NCBI GenBank assembly: GCA_023238725.1
Contig: CM041554.1
Location: 23,732,050 to 23,796,049, forward strand
Reading direction: 5' to 3'
DNA length: 64,000 bases
From: Scortum barcoo
Taxonomy: Eukaryota > Chordata > Actinopteri > Centrarchiformes > Terapontidae
Part shown: positions 47,051-58,088 of the stretch, piece by piece
Numbering within the stretch: position 1 is the stretch's first letter
Layout of the letters: the number at the start of each line of letters is the position of its first letter
The notes under the pieces: generated by a model
Databases searched by the model: none
The model's input: only the letters and a program-made list of their open reading frames with translations
What the model was told of the DNA's origin: nothing
Program-made: the position numbers and the translations under genes

Positions 47051-47080
47051 GTCTAGCTATACTTTAAAGTATAGCTAGAC
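47051..47080. repeat. 30-bp perfect palindrome
   Basis: GTCTAGCTATACTTT is followed immediately by its exact reverse complement AAAGTATAGCTAGAC, with no spacer. Imperfect complementarity continues outward (TGAACAAAA left, TTTTGTCAATGTTCA right), giving about 50 bases in all. It lies 18 bases from the hairpin at 46970-47032. Confidence 0.9.
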
Positions 47081-47639
47081 AATTTTGTCAATGTTCATCC
47101 ATTTTTTCCCTTTACATGCAGCTGTATACATGCTGCATCAGCTCGATCCAGTGTTTCTGAAGCAACATTACAAAGTTTAAATGAATGCCCACAACATCTC
47201 ATTAAATGGAAATTAGATGTGTCTGAGCAGTGAACATTTTGTACAGTATGTTTTAACAGTGACAGTAGCTACAGATAATGAGTGGAGAAGATTAGAGTCA
47301 GTCATTTTGATTGCTCTTAAAGTGGTTTTGTTGCCTTGATTTAAACAACATCTTGGGATATTTAGCTTTGTAAAAAAATGTGCAAGCAGTAAAGAAGTAC
47401 ACTATTGTTATAGCAGCTTTCATACATCTTTCCCATTTTTGGGGCCTAGAAGCCTGTCTGAAGCTCTGCCTTTTTTGTGTGTATATATATATCTGCCTCT
47501 CTTTTTCCACATTTACTGCCTGCCCTTCCTTCCCACTCTCATTTCACTCTCTGTCTCGACCTCCTCGTCTAAATGAAGCCGTTTATGTAACAGTAGAATT
47601 GTAATGCGACAAGCAGACGCTTTACCAAATTTACATGAC

Positions 47640-48005
47640 ATGATCAAACATGCTCCACGTTTTGTGTGTGATCACACATCTAGCACCCGTAAGCAGGAGA
47701 CAGATGTGGTCAAAGCAGCCTTTACGTGATGAAAAAGGAGGTTTTCAGTCAGCAGTGGAAAGACAGACACAGCAGGTGGTCATCGGAAAAGGTACCAATG
47801 GGACAGACTAATGTTTGGACCTCTAAAGCAACACAGATAATCAGGCAGAACACTGACAGCTGACTGTCAACGAGGAGCAGCTGGGTGGGCAGGTGATTGG
47901 GTCAGGTGATGAGCTGAGGCGAGACACCCAATAGTGACGGCTGGTGGGTAGGTAAAGAGCAGCAGGGGAGGTTAGGATGAACAGGCAGCGGCAATGTGTG
48001 CATGT
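47640..48005. repeat. Repeat-like block, LTR-ish composition
   Basis: GGTCAGGTGATGAGCTGAGG, CACAGATAATCAGGCAGAAC and similar phrases resemble the sequences of fish LTR U5 or leader regions. No termini or coding sequence identified. Confidence 0.25.
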
Positions 48006-48867
48006 GTGTAGAAATTATGTACCAAACTAATTTTCCCTCCAGTATCTATCCTCTGTCCTCAGGCAAAGTTCCTCTGGAACACACAGACCATAGCAGCTGT
48101 CGAGGTTTGTGTGTGCATGTTTATATGCCTGTTAATCGTACTATTCCAATTTAGATTAATAGACTTAACTCAGTACAGCAGTACAAACAAAGCCTCGAGC
48201 AACAGATTTTTACAACCTGAACATTCAACCGAAACGTTCAGAACTGGAGGTAAAAAGGCAAGACAGAGCCGTGGCACCACATTAATGGATAACTTGGAGA
48301 ATGTTAAAAATATCTGGATAAAAACTGGATAACACTATTTGTAATGTTAATAAGTCAGATTTACCCTGTAATGTTCCAGACACTTAATTAAAAAAGAAGT
48401 GAAGATTTCCATGCATAATTTGTGTTTGAAATGTAACTTAAAATTAAACTTTTGTGCCTCAACTATATTGACAATAATGTGAAATATTTCAAAATAAATG
48501 TCCAATATAATAACATTAAAGCAACTAAATTACAACAATTTAGTGTTGATTTTGGAGGTAGTTTCACCACCACCTTTTGTCATAAAGATTTTTTGTCCCT
48601 TTTTTTGAAAGAAAGTGAAAGAAAAATGACACTTATTGTTAATTTGTTCTCTTTTAAATACTACTTTTCTTTTTTAGTTAGTTTTTAGGTAAGTAAAATA
48701 AGTTTAGTAAGTTCTGATCCCAGACCGGCCCGACAGATCAGCAAACTTTCTGTTATGTACAAAGGTTAGACCCAGCCAGCTATGCCAGGCTGCCCAAGTA
48801 GAGCCTATGTATGAGAAATACTGTCTTCATAATAATAAGCCAACAGTAAGCCAACAGCAGATTGATA

Positions 48868-49260
48868 GGGTTTGAGACTGTTGTTACACAAAATTGGCTC
48901 CAGTCGAGCTCTGTCCACATGGTATAGCATGGTGTTGCAAACTGGAGTGATAGCCTTCTTTGTTCAACAGGCCTTTTATTTTGTCAAACCCCCCACCCCC
49001 TCTTTCCCAGCACCAAAACACCCCCAGACTATCACGTTGCCTCCGCTGTGTTTGACAGATGGCATCAAGCACTCCTCCAGCATCTTTTCATGGATTCCTC
49101 GCCTCACAAAGGTTCTTCTGTGTGAGCTGAACACCTCAAACTTAGATTCATCTGCCTGTAACAGTCATCCAACTTCTGTGCTTTTTTACCCATTTCAGTC
49201 TTTTCCTTTTTTTAACCAGTCTCAGATATGGCTCATTCTTTGCTACTCTACCTAGAAGGT
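48868..49260 (-). pseudogene. Tc1/mariner transposase remnant
   Basis: On the minus strand one frame reads DESKFEVFSSHRRTFVRRG, then EKMLEECLMPSVKH, GGNVIVWGCFGAGK, and after a frameshift LLNKEGYHSSLQHHAIPCGQ and STGANFV. This is the central part of a Tc1-family transposase: the first catalytic Asp (in DESKFE), the GGG-x-VMVWGCF block, and the YHSILQ block that precedes the second catalytic Asp (DNDPKH), which is missing because the copy breaks off near 48868. Upstream, KKRKRLKW-type sequence (about 49190-49215) is legible. The helix-turn-helix N terminus and the terminal inverted repeats are not recognisable. Inactive. Confidence 0.93.
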
Positions 49261-49740
49261 TAGTGTCAATGATGTTATCTCTTAAAAGTTGATGATGACA
49301 TTGGTGATTTGCCAGTGATTTGGTGATTTATCCATACTTCACACTTCTCTTCTTGTCCTGGAAGAGAATTTGTGTTGCTCTATGAAGTGTGTGGTGCACA
49401 TCCTTGTGTGTAATTTATCTCATGGAAAAGCCTCCTTTTCCTTGGTATTGACATCCCGGAATGCAAAACTGCATAATGCGTCATAGATTAGGCATATGTG
49501 CATGTGGGACATAAAAACAGCACATTGTACTCATTGAGAAACATCAGATTGGACTTCTCAGAGCTAGATAATCCAGTCTGAATCATCCTTTAGTTTATAG
49601 TCAGGAGACTTAATTCAAGTGTCCCGTGCCTGAAGTCAGGATATTTCCGTTCTTATTTTGAACATAACAAAGATTTGTTTTCCAGGGGCAGATTATTTTT
49701 AGTCGTCAAGAGGTTATTTCCAGTATTTTCCTCTCACAGC
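49261..49740. other. Non-coding; may include the decayed 5' part of the Tc1 copy
   Basis: 49260-49450 has the right position for the missing N-terminal part but no legible motif. The rest is ordinary. Confidence 0.35.
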
Positions 49741-50040
49741 GACGAGTGCACAGTACACCCAAATCCTTCATCATCAGCTGCTTCAGCACAGAAACACACA
49801 CAAGTGATTTTCAGCATACAAATTCTCATGAGGAATCCATAATGGGGAACAGTCCAATGGAGATCGATTTGTCGGGGAGGGATGTCTGGATATGTGCACT
49901 AAATGTAACATCATTTCATCTTTTTACAATTGATGTTGCAGCAGAAGTTATCACTGCTTGTTTTAAAGCCTGCCTTGGACCAATAAGGAACATTTACACA
50001 ATGCAACCACCAAGATGCTTGCTTTTCTCAGGTTGAATCA
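49740..50040. promoter_or_regulatory. CNE-like block
   Basis: Repeat-free, balanced sequence including CTCATGAGGAATCCATAATG (49827-), GGACCAATAAGG (49977-) and ACAATTGATGTTGCAG (49926-). A plus-strand frame of 96 codons covers it but has no splice or family support. Confidence 0.25.
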
Positions 50041-50399
50041 AAATGTGATCAGAGGTGTTGCTGATATCACTCGTGACAGATGGATAGATAGGCACTGAAT
50101 AACAAAAATCAGATGCCAGATACACATATATCTGTTATGATATGTGTATGTTTTCTGTTGAATGGTGAGTAATAAGTCATTTTGACATCTGAGCTGGTAA
50201 AGCATGCCAAACCTGCGACATGCACTGAAAATCCACTGAAAGGAATTCAAATGAAATGGATATATGATTAAAGAGGAACAGTAAGAAATGAAGAGAGCAT
50301 AATTTAACCTGAGCTAATATTTACCAGTATCATATTTCCAACCTGCGTGCTGTTAAATTATTACTGGATACTTCTAGCCTGTAATGAATGTAGACATAT

Positions 50400-50830
50400 C
50401 ATTGGTTTGATCACTGCACCATGACGGAGGCAGACGTGTGCTGCCTCCCTTATGTAGGTGCAATATGTCCGACCGGACAGCTGGATTTTTGCTCTGGTCT
50501 CCAAAGTTTTCTATCAGTACATGCACAGTACAGTCATGATGTGTTGCCAGCAGACCGAGCCAGGCAAAGAGGGGTGTCGTTCAGCTGTTTTCATGGTCTT
50601 TGCACTCTATAAAAGGGGATCTGCAGGTAGTTCAGGCAAGTATGGCCATTGTATAGTCGCATCATTTTATAAACCCTCCAATCCTGTATGTCTACAATCT
50701 GACTCTGATAGTTGGCGGGTCATATAAGCACTCCGACAGTCTGCACAGGCTGAGCTCTGCACCCGCACTGCTGCTGCCTGCGATCTGAGATGTTACTCCC
50801 TCCGCCTCCTCCTGTATGAGCACTTAGTGG
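50400..50830 (+). promoter_or_regulatory. Promoter-like block with consensus TATA box
   Basis: A canonical TATAAAAGG sits at 50608-50616 and a second ATATAAG at 50722-50728, within GC-balanced, repeat-free DNA rich in GCTGCTGC/CTGCC and CACCCGCACTG words (50745-50800). A TATA box with GC-balanced flanks suggests a regulated promoter, an enhancer, or a remnant LTR promoter. No first exon could be defined. Short frames here lack family resemblance. Confidence 0.3.
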
Positions 50831-51054
50831 TATGTAAATGTATGCGTCTTTTAATTTGTATTCATGTTCATCACACGTTGTCTCAGGCAGGGGGGTTATG
50901 AGCTGAGAGAGTCTGTGTTAAGCCTTCTCAGATTTGTTCCAGAGCATCACATGAGCAGAGCACACCGCCAAAGTAAAATGCATTAAATGCTGCAATAAAT
51001 GGTTAAACCTCGGCATGAGTCTCGTAGTGGAATGTGTCCTGTGTTTTTTCAAAT

Positions 51055-51112
51055 TTTTATGTGTGTGTGTGCGCACATGTGTGTGTGTTTGTTTTTGTTT
51101 GTTTTTTTTGCC
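51055..51112. repeat. TG-rich microsatellite and T-rich run
   Basis: (GT)n with GCGCAC interruption followed by GTTTGTTTTTG-type sequence. Confidence 0.8.
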
Positions 51113-51794
51113 ATTTATAACACAAAGTCTATCTGTTGATCCAATCATTGTTACTATTTGGCATCACCACTTAAATCTGACCTAGAGGTGATGTTATGTT
51201 TAAGGAATCAGATACTGGTGGAATCAGGATCATTGGCATTATAGGTAATGCTACAGGAGAAATAATATTTAAAAAGAATAAATCAAAACTTTGAGCCAAA
51301 GGCAGACTAACGCAGTATGCAACGAGTGAGAGCATTACGTTACGACCATGTCCTTTCAGGTTTCTGTCTAAAACCACAGCTCAGCCAGAGTTCACCAGAA
51401 GTTCACTCACCTCCAACTGTACGTCTCTCCACCCACACAGACTTGGCTTTGTCATGTTTTTCTTCGCATTTTCCATGAAAATTGCAGTCTTAATGAGAAA
51501 GTTGATTCAATGTTTTGATGACTGTTTCTGTTTTGGCACAGTCATATGCAAGAAATGATAACTTTTTTTTTTCACTGGTATGTGAGAGTAAGTGCATGCA
51601 TGTGGGTGTGAGAAAGAGACACAAGGTCTGTATGAGGGGGAGAGAGAGAAGGACCTGTAGTAACAGATGAAATGTGTGTGTTGGACCTATTTGGTCTTTT
51701 GAAAAAGGATTTTTAAATCAAAGTCCTCCCCTTCCTACTCTTTGTACGTCCCTTCTAGGTAATAAAAAGTAGTGATTGATATACTGAACTAGCC

Positions 51795-52130
51795 TTCTCC
51801 TTCCATCTCTCTCCCTTTCTTTATCTATCTCTCACTTATTCCTCCCTTAATTTACAATTTCCCTCAATCGATCTCCCTCCCTCCTCACTCAACCCCCTCC
51901 ATCACCCTCCTCCCCGAGTCCCTCTGCGCCTTCCCTCTCTCCCCAAATCTCCCTCCATCCATCCATCCCTCCCTCTCATCTCTCTCTTTATCCCTCTCAA
52001 AGGGAAATATCATAGAGAATTTGGCAGGTACTCCAAAGATAGAGAGTGGGCCGAGAGAGAGAGAGAGACTGAGCAGGAGAGAGGGAGCGCATTAGAGGGA
52101 AAAAGAGAGGTAAAGAGGAGAGGAGAGCCA
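51795..52130. repeat. Pyrimidine-to-purine strand-switch tract
   Basis: About 200 bases of C/T-rich plus strand (51795-52000, with CCAT/CTCC repeats) are followed after a short gap by about 100 bases of G/A-rich sequence (52037-52132). The opposing strand biases make the two halves partly complementary, with triplex or hairpin potential. Confidence 0.75.
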
Positions 52131-52379
52131 GAACAAAAACGCTCTCACATCTAATTTTCAGATGGTGGTTTCTGTTTGCTGTGAATAATTTATAGTCTCT
52201 TCTCTTCTGCATGTTCTGCATCTGATAGGCATGTTTATTTAATGCTGATGTCTATCAAATATGTAAAAAAATACCACACTGTTTAAAAATGGCCGTGACA
52301 AGATGTAAATGATCACTGTAGAGACTGCATAACCCCCCAGTCACATTTGTTTGCCTTCGGAAAACAACATACTATCAGT

Positions 52380-52560
52380 GTCACGCTTTGTGTCTGCAGG
52401 GGCCCTCTGTGGGGGCCCTCCATGGTGAGGTCAGAGGTCAGGGTCAGCCACAGAGCAGCAGCAGCACTGGAGCCAGGTTGGGGTTGTTTGACTTGAAAAC
52501 AGCAGCAGTGGGACTCTTGGCAGCGAAGGGGGACTGATCTCAACTCAGCGCTGATTAAAA
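52380..52560. other. GC-balanced patch, nothing recognised
   Basis: A repeat-free, GC-richer island (GGGGGCCCTCC, CAGAGCAGCAGCAGCACTGG). No coding evidence. Confidence 0.3.
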
Positions 52561-52794
52561 ATGGGTGTCTTTAAACAGCATATTAGTCTGAGGCCTGATG
52601 TTAGATTTTATCAAAGAGGTGGGAGCAGGCTGTAACTGTGGCTTTGAAGCCAGCTTTAAACTGTGTCCAGCTCCAGTCAGCGTCTGCTGTTCAGCTGTTC
52701 TGTTGAAACACTGTTACTCCACTGTGGTGGCAAAATAAGAAGTGAGCGAACCCTGCTTCACCTTGGCTGTATCAGGAGTCCACCACGTATATGA

Positions 52795-52835
52795 AGAAGG
52801 GAGGGGCGCAGCGAGGCGGGGCCGCCCGCTCAACC
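52795..52835. other. Short GC-rich patch
   Basis: GGGAGGGGCGCAGCGAGGCG followed by GGGCCGCCCGC, a strong CpG-rich patch of about 40 bases alone in AT-rich sequence. Probably the GC-rich part of a dispersed repeat, followed by AGTAGAAGAAG. Confidence 0.4.
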
Positions 52836-52983
52836 CAGTAGAAGAAGTACACAGTAAAAAGTACAGAAGTACAAAGTAAATGCAAATGCTGTGCACTTTT
52901 CATCCCTTCTGATAAGCTAAAATATAAGAGATATTGTTGCAAATTTTGCACAAAAAAAAAAACAAATGTTAAAAAGTCATATA

Positions 52984-53505
52984 CAGTGGTGCCTTGACTT
53001 AAGAGTTTAACTCATAACTCATATTACTCGTATGTCAAATCAATTTTCCCCATTGAAATGAGTTGAAATGCCATTAATTTTTTCCGAACCCCCCCAAAAA
53101 CACCGCAATTTTTTTGTTACATGTTTTTAAATAAGAAAAATGTACTTATAAATAAAGAATATTGTATAAAATTATTTTCGATTTCGATAATTTCTTTCTT
53201 TAATTCATTGTACATCATCCGCCTCTTCTTCTCAGCACTGTCCTTCGCACTCACTTTCTTCGGACCCATGGTTGGAAAAACTAAGCTTTGCAAAATAACT
53301 GAAAGCACAAATGCAACACAACCCTGCTGCTTCACTGCGAGCTGCTCACTGTGGCGTTCTTCACTGCACCAACTAACGGTGGGACATCTGAAGCTTGCTT
53401 GTAACTCGAGTTTTAGCTCTCAACTCAAAACAAAAAATCGGCTGAGAGACGGTATCTCGAAAAACTCGTTAGTTGGGACACTCATGTAAGTCAAGGTACC
53501 ACTGT
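52984..53505 (-). mobile_element. Tigger/pogo-type DNA transposon, deletion derivative, with TA target duplication
   Basis: The left terminus CAGTGGTGCCTTGACTTAAG and right terminus (reverse complement CAGTGGTACCTTGACTTACA) form terminal inverted repeats, directly flanked by TA on both sides (52982-52983 and 53506-53507). The TA site and termini fit Tigger/pogo elements. Inside, the minus strand at 53269 starts MGPKKVSAKDSAEKKRRMM and continues LKKEIIE, matching the start of Tigger (CENP-B-type helix-turn-helix) transposases. After this short N-terminal piece the sequence jumps to the far terminus, so the catalytic DDE region is deleted. Total 522 bp, non-autonomous. Confidence 0.9.
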
Positions 53506-53849
53506 ACCTTTTTGAAACGGAATAAGCTGATGAAGTTAGTTAGATGAAGTACAGTTTAAAAAAGTTTTAAATGTTACTGTGTTAAGTCTATAAAAACGCA
53601 CATCCCAGTGAATCATTTGCACTTTTTTCTCTGTTTTGAGAATCACAGACTGAGCAGTCTTGTTTAAATGTTACAAATTGAGTTAATAAACTGAACTTGG
53701 AAATTGTTTTAAGTTGTTGCAGATGTTATCTCAGATCATTTTATTAATCTATTTTGATAATCAAGGTGATTGTATGCAGAGTGCTGGTGCACCAACTCAT
53801 ACAGTGATTTGTACAGATAAATAAATAAATATTATCAGGTTCTCAATAG

Positions 53850-53935
53850 TATTTCAATTCAGGGGGGCGTGAAAAAATTTCTGTCCCCTAGGGGGGGCAT
53901 GACAGAAAATAATTGAGAACCACTGAGCTAGAGTG
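53850..53935. repeat. hAT-like repeat terminus
   Basis: GGGGGGGCATGACAGAAAAT then AATTGAGAACCACTGAG (ending near 53930) matches the widespread vertebrate repeat end TTGAGAACCACTG, whose inverted repeat CAGTGGTTCTCAA marks hAT-Charlie-type MITEs. The other end is not visible. Confidence 0.55.
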
Positions 53936-54046
53936 TTTTTCATCTGATTATACTATCTACAGATCCACTGATGTATTTGTAAGTATTACTGATGTGAACA
54001 ACCCCTGAACATGACAAGAAAACTGTTGATATCCTTGCTGTGTGGT

Positions 54047-54690
54047 CAGTGGTGGACAAAGTACACAACCCTGTTATTTAAAAAGTACAGATACTCCTGG
54101 TCAATTATTACTCCATTACAAGTGAAAGTACAGGGGCACTCGTTTTAGCATCAACACATTGCTGTAGTTTTTCATAATTCAATTACAGAATCTGATAATT
54201 CTCCTAAACCACCTGAATGCACTGATTTGTAGTCCCACTATGTTACATCACTACATAACATAAGCCCTAATAACAACGCCAGCATCAGATATGACCATGG
54301 GTGCTTTGGTTCAGAATCTCCACCTCCGCTTTAGTTGTTTGCACTTTATTAACAAAATGGAATGGATGTGTTTTACTTTTAAAAGGAAATGTCGTGCCTG
54401 TGCTTGTTTCACAGATCTGGATGGCGTATTTCTTCTTTTCTATCAAACCCAGGTGAGAGCAGGTACTGTGATTGTTTTTTCACCTGTGTTGAACACAGTG
54501 CGTGGCCAATCGTAAGTAAAGAGTAACGACAACCATGATAGAAATGTAGTAAAGTTAAAAGTACAATATTTGTCTTTGAAATGTAAGGTGTAAAAGTCAT
54601 GAGTTTTTCAAAAGAACAAATACTCAAGTGAAGTGCAGTTACTCAAAAAGTAAAAGTAAAAAGTAAAAGCAGCAACAAGTTACATAAACT
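54047..54690. mobile_element. hAT/Tol2-like non-autonomous element
   Basis: It begins CAGTGGTGGACAAAGTACAC, followed by AAAAGTACAGATACTCCTGG and ATTACTCCATTACAAGTGAA. The far part is rich in AAGTAAAAGT and TACTCAAGTGAAGTGCAG. These CAGTGGTGGACAAAGTAC ends with AAGTAAAAGTA subterminal repeats are typical of a common fish hAT MITE related to Tol2-type ends. A matching right terminus is not clear, so the right boundary is approximate. No transposase frame. Confidence 0.65.
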
Positions 54691-54699
54691 GGACTATAA

Positions 54700-55635
54700 A
54701 TACAAAACTAATGTAAAAATACATCTCAGAGCTCATTACTGACATTTCAGATAGTGTCATATGTCCCCTCTGAAGTCTTATTAAGTATTTTATTTAATGA
54801 AAGTGGCATCATCCTGTAATTTTTGACAACTTCAACAGTCCTCTCCTCCTATTAAGGCCTGCACATCACTGCTTGTGCTGTGAGAATGACTAGAATGACA
54901 CTGAAAGTTTAATCATATTCTGAAAGCTTTTTATGTTTTATATTTAATTACTGCTTGTATGTGTAAATGAGAGTAAAATATGACTTTGGAATGGGATTAA
55001 ATTAGTTTTTCATTCTTTGAAATTATTTTTGTATATACCGAATTGACAGTCATCCATACTTAATCTGTTTTGAAACTCTGAGAAGGTTTGATGAATTTGA
55101 AATTTTTCCCCCATCTACACGAAAAAATATGAATATTCCCAAAATGTAAATGCTTAAGATCCAGAGAAATGCTAAATATAGCATTTCTAGCTTATCCAGC
55201 ATTATAGCTGATCCAGCATTAACTTCGACAATATAACTTGTACATGATGTACATTTTTCTCAGCCTTTATGTCTAATATATACTTTTCTCCAAGTAAGCA
55301 AACTTTGCATAGCCTGAAAATACGTTGGAATTTACATTAAGCTGTCTACTGCTCTCATAAACACATCAGGATATTTGAGAATGAATAAATGTCTTCATTT
55401 CACTGAACTGTCAACATAAAGTCAGCAGTTAGCTTTTTTGGCTGTGTTTCCTGCAAAGCGGCCATGCTGCAGTGACAGAATGGGACTATAATGTTGTATT
55501 CACAGAGTCATTTCACATCTAAAGAAGAAACAGATTAAAGACAAAACATTAATGCTGTTATATTCGTATTTTTTTGTGAAATACACTATAGTTCTAGTTC
55601 TTTAGGCCCCTAAAATATATCCAAATTAGTCTGAC
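54700..55635. other. Non-coding, nothing recognised
   Basis: AT-rich sequence without repeats of note. Confidence 0.4.
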
Positions 55636-55639
55636 AATG

Positions 55640-55920
55640 GAAATCACTTTTCTACTACGGTGCTTCCAACTCTGACAGAGCACTCCATTGAGTTAAATAA
55701 TATGGTCAGGCACAAGATGGAGTCTAAGGGAAAAAAAATTAAATCATTGCAGCAGAACCAGAGATATCATCTTTTCACTGCATTCATTTTTCTTCCTTGT
55801 CGAACCTGGAGCTATTACCATCAATGCAACTCGACCCCCAACAGTTCAGATGTAGATTCAGGTACGTTATGCTTGTAGAGGCTAATGTAGCCTCAAGCAG
55901 AGATGAGGAGCGTCCCTGAA
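55640..55920. repeat. Probable dispersed fish repeat
   Basis: Phrases such as GGTGCTTCCAACTCTGACAG, TTGAGTTAAATAATATGGTC, CGAACCTGGAGCTATTACC and AGATGTAGATTCAGGTACG match my memory of a frequent fish interspersed repeat. Class and ends are unknown. Confidence 0.4.
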
Positions 55921-56099
55921 AAAGTCTGGTTCACTCACTTCTTTCTAATCCCACATCCACAGAATTTTTTCATTTTCAAACATGCATTAGTGATCTCCAA
56001 GATGTGTAAAGAGCCCCTTTAAATCTATACTGTCAATTAAGCAACATGTATCACCTCTATAACATGTATCACTGTATTATTGAGGTATTTTACACCATT

Positions 56100-57400
56100 C
56101 ACAGTATTATTTAGATGGTTCTTGTCTCACTCTTGTTCTGGAAAAAAACACATAAGAAAATAATGCATAGCAACCAAGTGTTCATAGCTCCTTAATATAG
56201 AAACATAATTGTAATTAGACTGTGCAGCTCCCTCTGGAGACACATGTTCTTGCCAATATCTGTAAACAGTGTTCGATGTGTATCTGTGTATGTAACTGCA
56301 AGGTGTCATTTTTGAACCATTCAGCAATGAAAGAAGAAAAGTCACTCTGGTGATGTGGTGTTGCACTTCCCTTAACTCAGGGAACTTGCAAGGGAGAATA
56401 ACAAAAAAGGTCTAAACAGGTGCAGCTTGATATGACCTTTTTCTTCTTGCCTGGCAAACACCCATGTCTTGCAGACTCTGTACCCCCCGTTTGCAATCAA
56501 GGCTTTAATTTAAATACGCTTAACAAGCACTGGCCCCAACGCAGGCTGGGAGAAGAGGCTGTTACTATTGTTTAGCACAATATGCAGTTAAATCCTCATT
56601 CAATAAGCCATTCATTTTTTAAAAGAACAAAAACATCACAATTCTACCTGCATAAACCAGTTTTAAGACTCCAGTATCACAGCAACAACTATTTCTTATT
56701 ATACGCATACAGCATCAATTACACAACTTCAACCTCCATTTGCATCATTAACAGTATGACATAGAAGTTTCTTGTCAACATCACTCATTGTGGAAAAAAA
56801 AACGTGCAAAGAGAATATGATGCATGGCAAGTGCATAGTGTTTACACTTCTACAATATAAAGATGTGATTTATAAGAAAACCAGCTCTATCTAAACACAG
56901 TGCCTGACAGGATGTGGAGCTCACTGCTGTGTATTTTGATCATTTTAGCATCAACAGTCTTGTGTTAATGTCGTTTCCTCTGATGGTGTTTTTGCTGCTT
57001 TGGTACTGTCATTGCTCTTGTTGTTGATAATGTTATTGTAGTTCACTTTTAGTTGTTCTTTTTATTTGTTGCCCTAGTTGTTTGTGTACGTGTCTGTTTG
57101 ATCCAATGTACCAAAGGAGCAGCTCACAAAGAAAATGAGACGCATCCATCACACACACTCACGCACAATGTACACATACACACCAGAAAACTGTCTCACA
57201 AGCATGCAGACATATACATCAGGATGTGAAGACTTTGCAAGTGTGCATGCACACAAAGTTGGTACGTGTGATCATAAAGAAACAGCATGACTACGAGACT
57301 ATTAAACAATGTCATTACTGGCTCTCCACTTTCTTCATATTGTCACTAAAAGATTTCCTGCTGTGTCATATTATACAGTGTGAATCAGTGGTTTCATGCC
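56100..57400. other. Non-coding, two related short segments
   Basis: 56136-56200 (GGAAAAAAACACATAAGAAA then ATAATGCATAGCA) and 56790-56850 (GGAAAAAAAAACGTGCAAAG then ATGATGCATGGCA) look like diverged copies of one repeat. A CA patch lies at 57150-57185. No gene seen. Confidence 0.4.
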
Positions 57401-57429
57401 CAGCTTATGTATTCACACACAAGTGATCC

Positions 57430-57590
57430 AGTGTGTGTGTGTGTGTGAAAGGAAGCATGTGCCTCTGTACTTGGCATAAAGTACTGAGTGCTGCAAACGC
57501 CTCTGTGTGTGCATATGTGTGTGCACGTGACCACGTGTGCACATGCACGTCTGTGTACTTGGCATGGCGTGTCGAGCACTGTAAGCCCAT
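57430..57590. repeat. (GT)n plus locally duplicated segment with paired E-boxes
   Basis: A GT run at 57432-57448, then two diverged copies, about 87 bases apart, of a segment reading CTGTACTTGGCATAAAGTAC / CTGTGTACTTGGCATGGCGT, each followed by GAG(T/C)(G/A)CTG. Between them lie two CACGTG E-boxes (57524-57529 and 57532-57537) separated by AC only. Confidence 0.6.
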
Positions 57591-57795
57591 TTCCCAGAGC
57601 AGGATTTGATATACAAAACGCCATCCAAACACTTCCTGGAGCCCATCCAATGAAACAGACCGGGAGAGCAGCGCTGTCCCCCATTGGCTGTAAAGCAGGA
57701 AGAGCCGGTTTATAGAGATTGACTCCTGACAGCTTTATTATGCAGAGCATCCCTCGATGGCTGGATTATAGCTCGCAGGAAAGGAGAGGGGGAGA
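57590..57795. promoter_or_regulatory. CNE/promoter-like block
   Basis: Repeat-free GC-balanced sequence with CATCCAATGAAAC (57646-) and its inverse-orientation CCCATTGGCTG (57680-), i.e. two CCAAT boxes in opposite orientation, a GGTTTATAGAG (57706-), and GACAGCTTTATTATGCAGAG (57729-). It could be a promoter or enhancer. No exon defined. Confidence 0.3.
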
Positions 57796-58064
57796 ATTAG
57801 AGACAAACAGAAAAGAAAGAAACAGAAAATAAAAGAGATCAGCAGAGAGGAAGAGAAGTTACACTTGTGAAAGTCCAATAAGTCCAAAACCCTAATTTGC
57901 CAGTCTCATGTCAAATACCAAATCATGTGTTTCCTAATTGATCCTTTATTTATCCTCACCCCGCTTAGTTACTATTGCTGCACCCATCAAGCTTTCTGTT
58001 TTGGCACGGCACACACACAGTTTACCATGATAACAACAGGTCTAACCTGAGCTGTATAAAAACG

Positions 58065-58088
58065 ATGACTCAATTTAAAATGAGTCAT
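58065..58088. promoter_or_regulatory. Inverted pair of AP-1 sites
   Basis: ATGACTCA, an 8-base AT spacer, then TGAGTCAT: both arms contain the perfect AP-1/TRE heptamer TGA(C/G)TCA, arranged as an 8-bp inverted repeat. Confidence 0.5.

Noticed and set aside
48872..49255. 127-codon plus-strand frame
   Set aside because: It is the antisense of a Tc1 transposase remnant, which reads correctly on the minus strand.
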